Shown one piece after another: positions 1-15,500 of a stretch of DNA of 64,000 nucleotides (positions are counted from its first letter, which is position 1; every line of letters starts with the position of its first letter). The translations under genes and the position numbers were made by a program. Origin of the DNA: Rotaria sp. Silwood1. Its lineage: Eukaryota; Rotifera; Eurotatoria; Philodinida; Philodinidae. Location of the stretch: contig CAJNOP010000373.1 of NCBI GenBank assembly GCA_905250075.1, forward strand, positions 1 to 64,000, read 5' to 3'. The notes beneath the pieces are model-generated. The model saw nothing but the letters and a program-made list of their open reading frames with translations. It did not search any database and was not told where the DNA came from.

Positions 1-1926
1 AAAAACTTCCTCCTGCTGATAGTAAATATTAAGCTGAAAAAAATCGAGAAATATTTTATACAATAATATTTGTCGTATGACTTTTCTAGGTTTTGTTGGG
101 TGGATCGAAAAAGATGATCAAATGGGTTACACCAATTTAACTGAAGCTGTTCATATTGGTGATCATTTGGATAATAATACAATAATTCATTCATATAATT
201 GTAACGAATTTATTTGTAAAGATTCCAGTCTTGTGTCTGTACCGGATACAAGTTGTAATAGTAAGTGTTGTTTTATACTTTTCCTTTCATTTACTAAACA
301 AGTTAGTATATATTTTTAGAAGACTGTCAATTCGAACCATGGTCAAATTGGACATCATGTAGTGTGACATGTGGTGGCGATGGAATTCAAACTCGATCAA
401 GAGGTAAAATTGCAGCTGTAGGTAATGGAAATGATTGTGTTGGACCAGAAACTGAAAGTCAACCATGTACATCACCGCCTTGTGTTGGAGCATGTGTAAT
501 AACTGATTGGACAGATTTTACACCATGTTCAAAATCATGTGGCTTGGGTTCACAAACAAGAACAAGAAATTTCATATCACAACAACCCAATTGTACTGAT
601 TCACTTATTGAAGTTCGTGATTGTAATATTGGCTGTTGTCCAGGTTATTAGTCTAATATTTCTATAACAAAAAAGTCTAAAAGAAACTATTTTCTTAATT
701 TTATTTATTTTTAGTCAATGGCAGTTGGTCACCATGGTCACAATGGAGTAATTGTACGGCTGCTTGTAATGGTGGTGAACAAAGACGTACACGTCAATGT
801 AATCAACCAACACCAGAATGTAATGGCACACCTTGCAAGGGATCATCAACACAATTTGAATCATGCAATACCCAACCATGTACAGGTGACACTTGTTCGG
901 ATGGTAAAGTCCTTAGTAATTGTTCCACATCATGCGATACTTCATGTGCAACGTTAACTTGTAATGGGCAATGTTCCGAACCAGAACTTTGTGTTAAAGG
1001 ATGTGTCTGTGCTAATGGTACAGTAATGGATGCTAATGGAAATTGTGTCAGACCATCCACATGTCAATGTACATATGACGGTCAAATACTCTTACCAGGA
1101 CAGACAATTAATGTGGTTGATAAATGTCAAGAATGGTAAATATTATTAATAATAATTCAACATTACTGAGTAAAAAAATTTTGTGTTTGTAGTACTTGTC
1201 AAAATGGTTGTGTTACGTGTAAACCAGTTTCTTGTGTTGAAAAATGCACATATTCGGATTGGTCACCATTTGGTGAATGTTCAGCTCCATGTAATGGTAC
1301 ACAATCTCGTTATCAAACTTTACAAGGGCCTAATTGTTATCGAAATGATACGAAAACCGAAACTCGGCCATGTAGTACAGCAATCACAAGTTATCAAAAA
1401 GGTTGTTTAACATGTACATGTTTAAATACAACTGAAGAACAATGTGTTAGTAATTGTGCTATTACAAATGAAACATGTTCTCAAATTGAAGATCCATTAT
1501 TTACATACACTTATGCGCCATCAACGAATGGTTCATGTTGTGGTTCATGTGTTAAAGTTCTTAGTAAGTATTTGTCAATATGACTTCTAAGAACTTATAC
1601 TTATTTTGTCCTTTTTTTTCTGCATAGAACCAGAAATTTGTTCAGTTCAGCAATTACCAGCTGACTTTGTTACTATTGATAATTGTACATCAACTGAAAA
1701 GATTTATCAACAACAATGCTTAGGTGGTTGTATCTCATATTCAATGTCTGGTTTTAACTCTCCAAAAAATAATTGTCGTTGTTGTTCACCAGCCACAACA
1801 TCAACAAAACAAGTTGAAGTGAAATGTACCCATTCTAATGGTGATACAACAATTATACTGAAACCTTATGAAAATATTCTCACATGTAGTTGTTCAGCAT
1901 GTGAAAATACAATTGGTGGCGATTAA
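1..1926 (+). CDS. SCO-spondin-like secreted multidomain protein, 3' part (5' end outside window)
   Basis: This is the C-terminal part of a large extracellular, disulfide-rich protein. Exons read in one frame: up to 21 (donor gtaaat), 90-260, 320-643, 715-1135, 1193-1563 and 1628-1926, with introns of 57-76 bp and TAA stop at 1924. Seen in order: a short Cys-bearing stretch; two thrombospondin type-1 repeats in 320-643 (WSNWTSCSVTCGG, then WTDFTPCSKSCGLG); a third with WSPWSQWSNC; a TIL trypsin-inhibitor-like domain with many cysteines (about 893-1065); a VWC-like segment across the 1135/1193 junction; a fourth TSP1-like repeat (YSDWSPFGECS); another VWC-like segment; and a C-terminal cystine-knot-like domain in the last exon. 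This combination is typical of SCO-spondin, otogelin and mucin relatives: secreted matrix or mucus proteins. Exact orthology cannot be set from a fragment. An AATAAA lies near 1992. Confidence 0.85.
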
Positions 1927-3595
1927 ATTAAAAAAACATTTTATGATTTTATTAATTATATCCTTAAATTTTTCTTTTTCTTTTTGTTCTCAATAAAATC
2001 CAATTGATGATATAGAACAAACAAAAAAAATACATAGAATTCTATTATTATTAATTTCGAGTAATTAAAAAATTGCTTATTACGTTCTGCTTGAAAGAAA
2101 AAAAACAACAATGTTCATAAAATGTCCATATTATCAAATGACAGCATTGAAAAGCGACCTGGATTTCCTGTCTATAATCACACTTCCTTTTCTCATTCCA
2201 TTTTTTTTCTTTAATAAAGCCCCGTACATACAAGTACTTTTATATAGAAAATAAAAGAAAAACAATGGGGGAAGCAAAATTATCACAACAGAAAAGGAGA
2301 AATGAACTATTCGACCGTAAAAAATGATGTCTTTATCTCATCTTACTGTCTACCTCTTTTTCTCAAGCTTTCTCTCCTATATCTTCATTCCACCCTTTCT
2401 TTTTGTTCTACACATTAGCGCTTCTTGATAGAACCAATAAAAGAAGAAGGAGAAAAGCCAAAAACTCAACCCTTTAGCATTGACATGAAAAAGAACGAAG
2501 AGGAAAAAAAGATTTAAGATGCTCATCAGGACGAAAAGCACACAAAGGAAGAAAGAGTCGAGACCGGCAGTCAACTTTTTCTAATGTGTGATAAGAGGAA
2601 GGTTATAGACATTTAAAAACGTCTGTCTATATTCTCATAGAAAATAAATTGTCACTGTTTATATTCATGCAATATTACATTAATTAAATTAATAATGATA
2701 TGTTTATAAATATTTCATAATCGAGTTTATTTCAAGTGTTTTCTGATCATGATACATACATATAATCGTTCGTAGAGTAAAGAGAAATCTATTTTTTTTA
2801 TTGCAGGTTTTACCAGTCTGGCTTTTCGTCTTCACTTTGTCTATTGTCCTTTTGAAATAAAGTGTTGATAAAAAGATTCACTTTTATACATAGGCATGAT
2901 AGGTAGAACTCATAGTATGGAGAAAAATCCTGAAAGAATTTGTTCCATAAGGCCTTTCTTCTCGAGTTATGGTCATTTTACTGAAGTATCAACCTTTCGG
3001 AGGATGTCACGAGTAAATTCGCAATAAGGAGCTTCAATACGAAATTCGTCTTCAACAATAGCTTTTTTGGTTTTTCCGATATTCTGAAACTTTCAGCCCA
3101 AACAGATGTTTCTCTTCTGAGATAACACGTTTGCAAAAAGCATTCATTTCACACAAGAACCTAAAAGATTGCTAACTTTTTAGGCATACGATATATTAAG
3201 AAGAAATCAATCCTTGCTGATGAATATCAATAGTGTAAAACCTGAAACTTGAAGTTTCAAGTTTTGAAATTTCAATTGAATTCAAATTTCAAGTTTTATA
3301 TGTATAAATAATAAGAGGGCAACTTTTTATGATCCAACCTTTATGTACATTCGGATAGTCCAAGAAATGCTCTATAATTCTATGAGCTTTCATCATTCTT
3401 TATTTGCCATGATCATATTAGAATTTCAATCAGAGCTGTTCATCTCTGGTGTTGTTGAATAAAGAAAACTTTCGCTTCTGCAGTTAAGTGTATACTGTAC
3501 TATTTTTCATTTTCGACAGTCCAACTAAACCTCTCAGACGACTTCAAAAATTATATGAATGATTTCTTGAAGGTCAACAAGATGTTAGAGACAGA
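1927..3595. other. Intergenic spacer, no gene recognised
   Basis: AT-rich spacer after the secreted-protein gene. It holds the gene's poly(A) signal region near 1992 and only short open frames without recognisable domains. Around 3241-3300 there is local self-complementary sequence built from repeats of the type gaaacttgaagtttcaag. No RNA gene was recognised. Confidence 0.5.
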
Positions 3596-4714
3596 CAGGG
3601 TTGTCAGATCATCCGAATTTTTCGGAAATTTCCGAATTTTCTAAGTTTTTTAGACTGCTTTCCGACTTTCCTAATTCATCGGAATTCTTGACATTTTTTC
3701 GAATTTTTCTGAATCGCAGTATTTTTTAAAAATTTCTTTTTGCGTTACAGTTTTCGATAGAACTTTTGATAGATTTCATATTGCGCCATCTTTTCTATCC
3801 TGTAATCATTAGATAATTGATTTTATTCTGACAGGCAAGAAGAGAAGGGAGAGAAGATGCAATATGATAAGCATTTTTTTTTCAAATTTCATTTAAGATT
3901 TCTCAAAATAGCTTCAATCAATGTTTGGTTTTCGAATAAGTCGTATGAATGAATAGTATCTCTAGAAAGCATAATCTAAATAACAATAAGGATATTGTTT
4001 TACTTTTTAATGGTTATATTTTAGAAAGATTCTTGAATATTGGTGCAAGAGCAAATGAATGTGTTCAATCTGATCACTTATATTCATATTTTTTAAATAT
4101 TGATCCAAAGACAGCACCGAGTTTGAAACTAATTGTTGCCTATGTATTTTCTATTCCATCTAGCAGTTCTTTTCTTGAATCAATATTCAGTCACATGACT
4201 CACTTATGATCTAATTATCGAAATTGAATGGATATTGAATTGATGAAATCTGAGCTATAAATCAAAAAGAATTCTGATATTCCTTGTGCAAATGTTCATG
4301 ACTTTCTTTTGCTCAAGATGAAGTATTGAAAAAAATAGCTTAAAGTGAAAAGTTGTTCGAAAAAATGTCTTAGTAAATGAGCTTTAGTTTCTTTTTCAAT
4401 AAATGTTTTGAATTGTAGGTATACATACATGTATAGATAGTTTATTTTGAGTTTTTTTTCGTGTATTAACTGTCTCTTCTTGAAAATGATATTTTCTAAT
4501 AGTACTATATTTAATATATTTGTTTTAATATTGATGAAATATATCTACAAAGAGGATAACCAAACTCAGAAAGCTTTTTTTACCAAAAAACTCAACTTGA
4601 GCGTCAAAAAGCTTAAAAGCCGCTACTTTCCGAATTAGCCAGATATTTTTTCCGAAATTTTTCGAATTTAGGCAAATGAATTCCGAGTTGTAAGATTTTG
4701 ATCTGGCAACCCTG
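3596..4714. mobile_element. hAT-superfamily DNA transposon remnant, 1.12 kb, with TIRs and 8-bp TSD
   Basis: The element begins CAGGGTTGTCAGATC and ends with its near-perfect inverse GATCTGGCAACCCTG. It is flanked by an exact 8-bp direct repeat gagacaga at 3588-3595 and 4715-4722. CAGGG termini plus an 8-bp target duplication are the hallmark of hAT transposons. Subterminal regions repeat ccgaatttttcggaaa-like motifs at both ends. An internal reading frame (3949-4209) matches the hAT C-terminal dimerisation region, so this is an internally deleted copy of an autonomous element. The intact TSD implies a fairly recent insertion. Confidence 0.88.
3949..4209 (+). pseudogene. hAT transposase C-terminal fragment
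   Basis: An 86-codon open frame inside the hAT element. Its end (VAYVFSIPSSSSFLESIFS, then HMTHL) has the pattern of the hAT dimerisation domain, where a short hydrophobic stretch and IPxSSxxxExxFS precede the C-terminus. Full hAT transposases are several hundred residues long, so the DDE catalytic core and zinc finger are missing. It is presumably non-functional, and the element would need a transposase supplied in trans. Confidence 0.65.
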
Positions 4715-6958
<2,244 letters not shown>

Positions 6959-8321
6959 TTGTTTCTTTTATTGTATTGATAAAAATCAATGATATATTAT
7001 CTGAAACAGAATTAATAATTTGATTCTTAAACAACAAATACTCATCTCAATACCGCATACTTCAGATGAGTATTCAATAATTAATTTCATAACTAACAAT
7101 TGAAATTCTTCAATACTATGTATTTACGAGGTAGAAGAGAGAGAAATTATTTTTACAAATTTTACAAAAACACAGGAATATACATCGAGCCACGTCAACA
7201 TATGAGTCATTGTTAACTACAGAGAAACGACCTTATATAGTAGCTATGACTCAACAAAACAGATTATAGTCAGTTCTTTCAACTCATCGTGAAATTTGTT
7301 TGAGCTGTCATAACCTATTACAAATGACTCATTATTTTCAAAGAACGATAGTAAAGAAATTATGTTGATGACATCAGCTTTTTAGTTCCACTTTTCCAAG
7401 CACGAGACTCGAACCAGAACTGAACATTACATTGGAATCTTCTGTTGCTTAGAGCGAATCATTATATTAATCATATTTATAAAAACAAACTCAGAAGGAC
7501 AGGCTAAAAACATAATAATAGTCAACTAAATTAATTCGAAAAAGTGAATTCAAGAATTTTTTAGCTTTAGTACAAGTGGATTTGAAATAATTTGCTTCAG
7601 GCCAGGATCAACCCTCAATAAAGAAGAATTACTGTGACCACTGGATAGAATTTGGTGATTCAAAAAATTAGCTAGAAGTGGAACCGTTAAATCATCCAAG
7701 AGGTTTGAAAATCTTAAATCTATGTTAAGAAATTTTCATTATTAAACTGTTGAGACTAAAGAGGCTAAATATTTCAGTACTTTAACCAAACAATATTATA
7801 CACATAGGCCGAAATCCTAAGTCTCAAGAATGAAGATTTCTCGACAGTTACTTATAGACTACTCTATATAATAATCATTTATTGGTATATAACTAAATGA
7901 AGGACGAACACGATACTTACATGTTTTTTATGATGGGTTTGCTGGTGAAAATAGTTGTGTAAAATTATCCTTGCTTTATTTGGAAAATATATTATTGGAG
8001 GTTGTATGTCTTTTGCCTTTGCAACTCATGCTTATATAGGCAAAGGCATGAAGGCCATCAGAGACAATAACCGTCAGGATAGAAAGACGTCGTTCAATGG
8101 CGGTCGGCAAAACGTCAAAGAAAGTCATTATAATATACGTCAACAATGAATAATAATATGTAGAGCAGCATCGCTCTTTATGATATTCTTTCGTTGTTTT
8201 TCATATTATTGTTTTCTGCCGAATTGTATACAATTGAAAACCAAAGAATTACTACCAATCAGATATTTATTATATGTTTAAAGATGAGGCATTGCTTAAG
8301 GTAATGTTCCACCGTGTATAC
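6959..8321. other. Intergenic spacer, no gene recognised
   Basis: Upstream region of SKP1 and further AT-rich spacer. A weak inverted match (tagttccactt near 7384 against aagtggaaccg near 7678) could be a decayed MITE. A 64-codon frame at 7955-8149 has no domain; the region 7998-8052 contains a short inverted repeat of tgcctttgc/gcaaaggca. Confidence 0.4.
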
Positions 8322-9456
8322 TAGAGGTGCAGAATCTGCCGCAAAAATGAAAATTTTCGCCAAACGGCAAAAGTTTTTCGGAAAATTTCTCCGAATAAAA
8401 AGAAGAGAAAAGAGGGTCTTTGTTTCAAGATGCATATTCATAAAACAGAACATCAAAAGCGAGCTATCGATAAGGTGCCAAAAACAATCGCGATGTAAAA
8501 AAAACCGAAATCATTGTGATTATAATCAATTATTATGCAAAGAAAACTTAATAAAGTGATATTATGAACATAGAACAGCTACAACAAATTTTTAATCATC
8601 GAAGTCGATTAGAGTCCCGTCCATAATAGAAGACTATTACTTTCTATTCGAGTTTTTCAGATCATCCTTCTCGAAGCTGTCTTCTAATATGAATGTAGTC
8701 TTTGAAACGTTCTTTAAGAATCAATTTATTTAAGCAACGTGTTTTATGTTTAAAGAGGTGAATTTTGGTAAAACCTTTGTGTAACTTTGAACAACCTCTT
8801 GATTTTCAGGTAAAGTATTACTAAAAACTTTGAAAGCTTCCAGTTTTAGAACAAATCAATAACAGAAATACTCTGATCTGTTGATCCGTCTGGATTATTT
8901 TCTAAATACTAGTCTTCTATTGCGAGAGAAAGGCTTCATAAAAAATCATGTGCAGATACCTTATTATGGCTGATAAATCAGATAAATTGCAATATAGTAT
9001 TCACACATATAATCTATCATATTCAATTTCGTTGATTCGAAACTAATATAAATTTTTGCATATTCATGTAATTATTTTATTATATCCCGTCCTAAAATAA
9101 TCTACTACTATCAAAATTGATGCTATTTTGTCTTTATATGAATATTTCTTGATAAATTAAACCAAAAACGGTAACGTTTAAAAAGAGTAAATGACAAGAA
9201 ACAGCGCTGAAAGAAAAACGGGGTAGGGAAAGGAAAAAGGCATTTGGAGACGAATGATGTGCGTGCAAGTGAGACAAAGACCTAGGTCTATAAATTAATA
9301 GACAAAGAAAGAGCAAGTGAACTAGAGAAATCGTTTATTGAGTTTATGATTTCTCCGTAGAGGAAAACATTCTTCGAAAAGTTCTCCTATTTCGACATTT
9401 TCAAGAATTTTCCCAAATGCGTGTTCCCGCACACGGGTAGACTCTCTGCACCTCTG
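8322..9456. mobile_element. Possible decayed hAT-like element (TIR pair only)
   Basis: The left end reads tagaggtgcaga and the right end is its inverse tctctgcacctctg, differing at the first base. YAGRGGTG-type termini fit hAT elements, and both ends carry tcgaaaa/ttttcgg-rich subterminal sequence as in the 3.6-kb hAT copy. The 8-bp flanks (gtgtatac and gattttaa) match at only about half the positions, so no clean target duplication remains, and no transposase frame is seen inside. Chance pairing cannot be excluded. Confidence 0.35.
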
Positions 9457-9862
9457 GATTTTAATCTAAAGTATACAATCTTATTAATCCGATGCTAACT
9501 TGAGAAAAATGATCCATTGACATGAAATATTTAGATAGAATTTCTGTCTAATTGTGATAGAGCTCTCTCATTATTCATAAACAAAATGTACACTTTGAAG
9601 AAAATTTCCCACTATCTGAAAACGATATATGATGAGATTTTTGTTTGTGATAAATTATTCATTGTTATGCATTTCAAACGAATACGTAAGATTGATTTAT
9701 TGTTCATTTTTAGATTTTATATATGTCACCATTGTCTTCATATACCATTTAGCCTCTGCAACAAAAAGAGGGCGTCCAATACCAGAATATACAGATAATT
9801 GAGCATGTTTTATTTGAACAAACTGAACGTGAATTTAGTGGAAAGTTTCCAATGACTGTATA
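9457..9862. other. Spacer between putative elements
   Basis: No gene is recognised. A 70-codon frame at 9586-9798 has no known domain and no splice-linked partners. Confidence 0.35.
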
Positions 9863-10773
9863 CAGTAAAACCTTTCTAGTGTGAACATCATCGGGTTCAT
9901 TCAAAAGTGTACTTTAAAAATGCGAAGCATGATTAACGGGAAATAAAGAAAAAATTCTAGCAAATTCACTGCGACATTTGTATTAGATAAAGACCTATAT
10001 ATTTATTTTCTTGCTCATCTAGTGTTATCTAAATGATCTGAATTGAAAGATTTTTCAATTACAGGACAAAATTTTATTGTTTTAATAAATTTCTCTAAAT
10101 CTTGTTTATCTTTTTGCTCTTGAACTGGTTTTTTTCACACGTTGCTTTACAAGTCATTTATACCGTCGATCGTCTAGTTTTTGTGCATTGACATCTTCGA
10201 GTTTTCGTTTAACACTTTGATTCTGATTTGAATCGCAATTATCTAACTATTCTGCTTTACGTTTTTAAATATTTGGCACAAAAACGAATGATTTATTATA
10301 TTTTCCAGTCAATATACATTATGACAAACTATTATCATTTTGATTTCCATGAATTAATAGTATTTTTTCTTAAGAAGTAAGCTTGTGTCGTAATATCATT
10401 TTTTACTTGATACTTACAATAGTCTAATCATGCATAAGATGTAGATAAGTGTAGCGCATAAGAAACAGATGTAAGGAACTGCAGAACCCTTTTTTTCGGT
10501 TCTAGTCTCGGTTCTGCTAGAAATTGTTTTTAGTGCAGTCAGGATCAGGACTATTTTTAGCTCCCTAAACAGGTGGCAGAAAAGAGAAAGAACTGAAAAA
10601 ACTTTTTCACGTTACAGAGGTTATAATACGTAAAAAAAGGACCTCTAAAAGTATTCACTGGTGAGAGTAGGAAGGTCTTCACATTAGACAGAGAATAATA
10701 TGAAGCAAAAAACGCTTCGTCTCACCAAAGATCGTTCATAATCAAGTGGTATTTATTAGTAGAAGTTTTACTG
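9863..10773. mobile_element. Tc1/mariner (pogo-like) non-autonomous element, 0.91 kb
   Basis: The left end is CAGTAAAACCTTTC and the right end is the inverse of CAGTAAAACTTC, matching in about 11 of the first 12 bases. Both are flanked by TA (9861-9862 and 10774-10775), as expected for Tc1/mariner insertion. CAGTAAAACC followed by gtgaacatc is typical of pogo/Tigger-type ends. Inside, the minus strand gives stop-broken frames with a KRKLEDVNAQKLDDR-like stretch that might be a transposase tail; no intact gene remains. Confidence 0.65.
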
Positions 10774-12540
10774 TATTTAGAATCAGCAGAAAAAGCAAGC
10801 CTGCTTATTTATGTTTCAAACTTGGACTGCAACTTTTTTTTTCTAATCAAATTTTCATATCTGTATTCTCTTCACAGGAATGTCTTGAAAATGAATTCAA
10901 TCAATACAAGTACTACATTGTTTGATCACCTGTTTTTTTTTGTCTTTAAGTAGCATTTTATAGGCTGAAGAAATTCCTTTTGACGACCAAAATGGCTTTT
11001 TGGTCAAGTTCATTTTTTCATATATCCCTGAGAAGACGATCAAGGGATCAAACTTTGATCAGGAAAACAATCGTACAGCAGACTTGAGACATATATAAAT
11101 AAACTCAATTTGTTGTGTTGATTCCAAACACGATATTTTTTAAAAGTGAAATATATATTATTATGCATGAAAACCGTTCAATATCAGTCGAAAAAGCTGG
11201 ATAAGGGGCCCTGACGAATGGTGAAATTAGAATTTTGTTATGTGACTAACTTTTTACACCGTAGAAGGTAGTTTGTTTTGTAGCACCTGAATACTGTAAC
11301 AATTACGAAATGAATTCAATGTGGAAGAAGTTCCATTGAGGTAATAATTAAATGACAAATTCGATGCACATCGGTATTTCAGATTCACAGCGTAATCAAT
11401 CAAAGATTGGTTTATGCTTTAGTAGATTCAAAACAGTAATTTAAATGAATGTTTCTTTCATGAAAGTGTAACCTGAACAAGAAGCTGTCAGAATGACTTT
11501 GAATTACTCTTCGCCTTCCTTTGTGTTCTATAACATGAATGCTCACATTGCTAGCTACTATCGATAACTAATTGTCAATTTGTTACATCATGAAATACAT
11601 CTTGTACACTGTTATGATCGAGTCAAAATGATCATGAACTTATGATCTTTCATTCTATATATGACTCAATTTGATTGAGTTTTGAAAATCACAAGGGGCT
11701 GAAATGCATTCTTATGCGTCGCATCCTTTAACAAAATACTTGTTACTAACGACATCTATAATCGATCTTCTTTCTAATGCTTTTTTAACATTTTCATTGT
11801 TTCCAGCTCTTCTTTGTAAATTTTTCACAATCAATTATTGATTTTACTTATTTATTTATTTGAACCTTAGTTTCAGATTTACTAATGGTAAAACCAAGCA
11901 TTAGTCCAAAGAAATATTGTTTATCAAATAGATTCTTATCATATTTAGTTTAATGGATAAATATATGTTCAGTGAATTCTTATGAATTATGACATTTGCG
12001 TTGAAATTTTAGATAAAATTATTTATATTTGCAACGAGTGTTGTATTCGATGTATGGAACCAACATTTGATGACTAAACATTCTTCCTCCAATGATATTG
12101 TATCTAGATTAACTCAAGAGGTGAAAGAATAAAGAAAACAAAGCGAAATAGTCTCAAAATATCAAATTGTACTTTGGTTTTTAGAATGAAAATATTGTTT
12201 TAGAACCTCTGCTTTCATCAAATCAAGAAGTAAGTATATAAAATGATTCGATTAATTGATTTGTATGAGCTAGAGATTTGATTTTTCCTCTATACTTTTG
12301 CTATTAGTCAAATGACAATTTATTGGTGAGTGAGCATCATATACAAGATTCACAACCATTTCATTCTACGTTCATTTCGAGAATGATAAGGTTCCGTAAG
12401 TGTCGCAAATTCACTAATTTTCTTTCAAAAGATGTTTGCCCTTTATTCATCCTACGTGTGTAGTTTTTTCCACTTCAATAAATTTACGAATGCGAGAAAA
12501 GTAAAGCTTGATTTTTTTTAATGTATGAATAGGTTGTCCA
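10774..12540. other. Intergenic spacer upstream of the ZDHHC gene
   Basis: No gene is firmly recognised. Between about 12010 and 12240 short exon-like frames bounded by ag and gtaagt (for example a donor near 12230) might be remnants of a gene or 5' untranslated exons of the downstream gene. They show no domain, so nothing is called. Confidence 0.4.
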
Positions 12541-15500
12541 ATGAGTCTACGACAATCTCGTGTGTGTTGTTTTGAAGCATTAAAAAGTATTCCAGTAGTT
12601 TTTATTCTTGCCATTGTTGCATGGTCCTATTATGCGTATGTTGTACAAATGTGTATTTGTAAGTTTGAATTTTTATTAGAAAATTTTAATTTAGTATTTT
12701 TTTTGCTAGTAACTATTGACAACGTTCCGAAAAAAGGTAGGACAAAGACAAACAAAAATTGATTGATGTCAGGTTGAAAGAATTTATAAAGTTACGCATG
12801 TTGTGTAATAAGTTTCAATTGACGAAAAAGTCGATTCAGCTGGAACCTATTACACTAAAATATTATATTTCACTAAATTTAGTTATCTCTTTCAACGTAA
12901 ATAACTGCAAGACTTTTCAATGAAACAGAGTTTTCGAAACCAATACGATTTTAAAATGCTTTTGCTTTTATTTAGTTATATATTTATTTATTTATCATCC
13001 ATTACTATTTCTCTTCCTATGGTCTTATTATCAAACAATATTTAAACCTTTAGTTGGGCCACCTAGTGATGTAAATTTATTCCAAGAATTTTCTTTTATT
13101 ATTCTATTGTCTCTTTTTTGTAGTTCTATGTTGGTGAAGCAGAAGGTGAACGTATAGCAACAGCACAAACATTAGACGAACGACGTACGTCTCTGCTTCG
13201 TTTTTGTCGTCGAGGAGATTTACCCGTATTAACTCGACATTTTGATGGAAGTAAGTTTAATTAAGAAATTTAATATTCAATACGAACTATTTATTTGAAA
13301 AAAAAAATCCAGGTATTCGTTACTGCTTTTTATGTCGATGCATAAAACCCGATCGAGCTCATCATTGTTCTTTATGTGGAAAATGTGTTCTTCGATATGA
13401 TCATCATTGTCCATGGTAATTATTTTCTGTAAAAATAAAAAAAAAAATAGTTTATTTTGTTTTCATTTTCAGGACAAATAGTTGTGTTTCCTATGCAAAT
13501 TATAAATTTTTTATTTTATTTCTTGGTTGGGCTTTAGTATTTTGTGTTTATGTTGCAGCAACATCATTAGAATATTTCATTCTTTTTTGGCAGGTAATTT
13601 CAACATTTGACTTTTTTTTCTTGCTGCTTTATACATTGATTTTTGTTTTTCAAATTGGCTTCAGGGGATTGCTAATGCTCATATGGTATACTAGATGTTA
13701 TTTCATGGAAAAAAAAGCATTCGTTGTTTCTTTTCAGGATGTGAATAATTCAGCATCACCAGGTGGAAAATTTCATTTACTTTTTCTCTTTTTTGCGTCA
13801 ATTATGTTTGCTATTAGTGTATCATCGTTATTTTTTTATCATTTATTTTTAACTGGAAAAAATCGAACTACACTTGGTAAAAAATAATAATTTATTAATA
13901 CGTTGATTAATTTGATATGATTAGAATCATTCCGAGCACCAATATTTTCTGATGGACCACAGAAAGATGGATTCAATATAGGTTGCAAACAAAATTTTCA
14001 AGAAATATTTGGAAAAAAAATTCTAACTGCAATTATACCAATATGGACAACGTAAGATTTAACTTTTTTTCTCAAGTATGAATTTTCAAATATTTGATTA
14101 AATAGTCGAGGTGATGGAGTTCATTATCAAGTGAATAGTTTATTACTTGGTGCTTTGCAACTACAACAACAACAATTTGGTAATATAAGGTATGCTTTGA
14201 AAACGAAATTATAGTTCTATAGTTGTAAACTTAGTTAGGATTTTGTTCATTAACTAAAATGTTCGAAATAAGACTATGATCAGAGAATTTCAAACTATTG
14301 CTTGAGCTAAACTTAAAAAGCAAAAGATTTCTTTGAGTATCGAATCAATTGCATGTCTTATCAATGAAATGATAGTTAAAACAAAGATTGAGATGTTTAC
14401 TAGTCATGGGTTCTATGAAAAAATTTTTCATTGGTTTCAGTTTAAATGAATAAGATTTCATTGTTATAAGGATCATCAAGTGAGTCATATATAGTCGGAC
14501 AACCTTTTAAGACTGTTGCATTTTTGAATTTTCTCCTCAATGATAATGGCTAGAATAAATCAGAGTAAGATTTGAATAGCTGAGACAACTTGGTATTACG
14601 ATTAGTGCGACTACAAATTCCATTAAACTTTCTTGAACGAGAGTCACTAGAAAACAAAGACTCCAGAAGCAATTTTTTGCATTCAATTGAAAGTTTTTCA
14701 TAAGCAATTTCATTCGATAGAGCTGTATCCGAGCTCTCCACAACCTTGCCTGGTCCAATCAAATTCAACTCCAGAATGATATCATAAGCACTTTTCGTTA
14801 ATTTCTATTAATAAACGCAGTCATTTGGTTGTATTTGACACTTTTAGATCTCTTTGCACTTAAATTGAGTACGATAATGCAAGGTCATGGAAAGTCCGGA
14901 GACAGTACACTGTCCTCTATTGAATAAACTTGTCTGCAGAGCGCTACCAATCGAATCTAGGGAGCTATTTTTCCGAATTTTAGTTTTGTAAAGACTCTCG
15001 TTCAAAAATATTTTAATGAAAGATTTAAATGCACTAATCTTGATAGTAAATCGTCACTGCAATTCAAAGCTTATTCTGATCTATTCACGCTATTAACATT
15101 AAGGAGAAAACTCAAACATATGACTGTCTTAGAATTTTGTCCACAGCTATACATAATGAATCGAATAGAGTAAAATGTTTCTAAAAGGAGTATAAAGAAA
15201 TAAAAATGATTATCAGTTCCCAAAGATAAGTGCGAAGAGTTGAGAAGAAAAAACAAACTTTATATATTATCAATCTGGAATAGTGTGCTGCATGAAGGCG
15301 ACTTTTCGCTACTGGACCGAGACTGAAGCTAATGAAAATTAGAAAAATGCTTTCGCAGTCATAATTTGTTTTTTTTAAATTTAATTCGATACGAAAAAGT
15401 ATACTATTTAGTTTCTTCCATAGACAGTAACAAAAAGAGAGAGCATTTCAAATACTACAAAATACCAAATGACATAGGATTCACTTGGTTCATTTCTACT

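Noticed and set aside
7390..7440. ggttcgagtctcg on the minus strand, resembling a tRNA B box
   Set aside because: No paired T-arm, anticodon arm or acceptor stem could be formed around it.
7384..7690. Inverted gttccactt / aagtggaac pair as a MITE
   Set aside because: Match limited to about ten bases and no target duplication.
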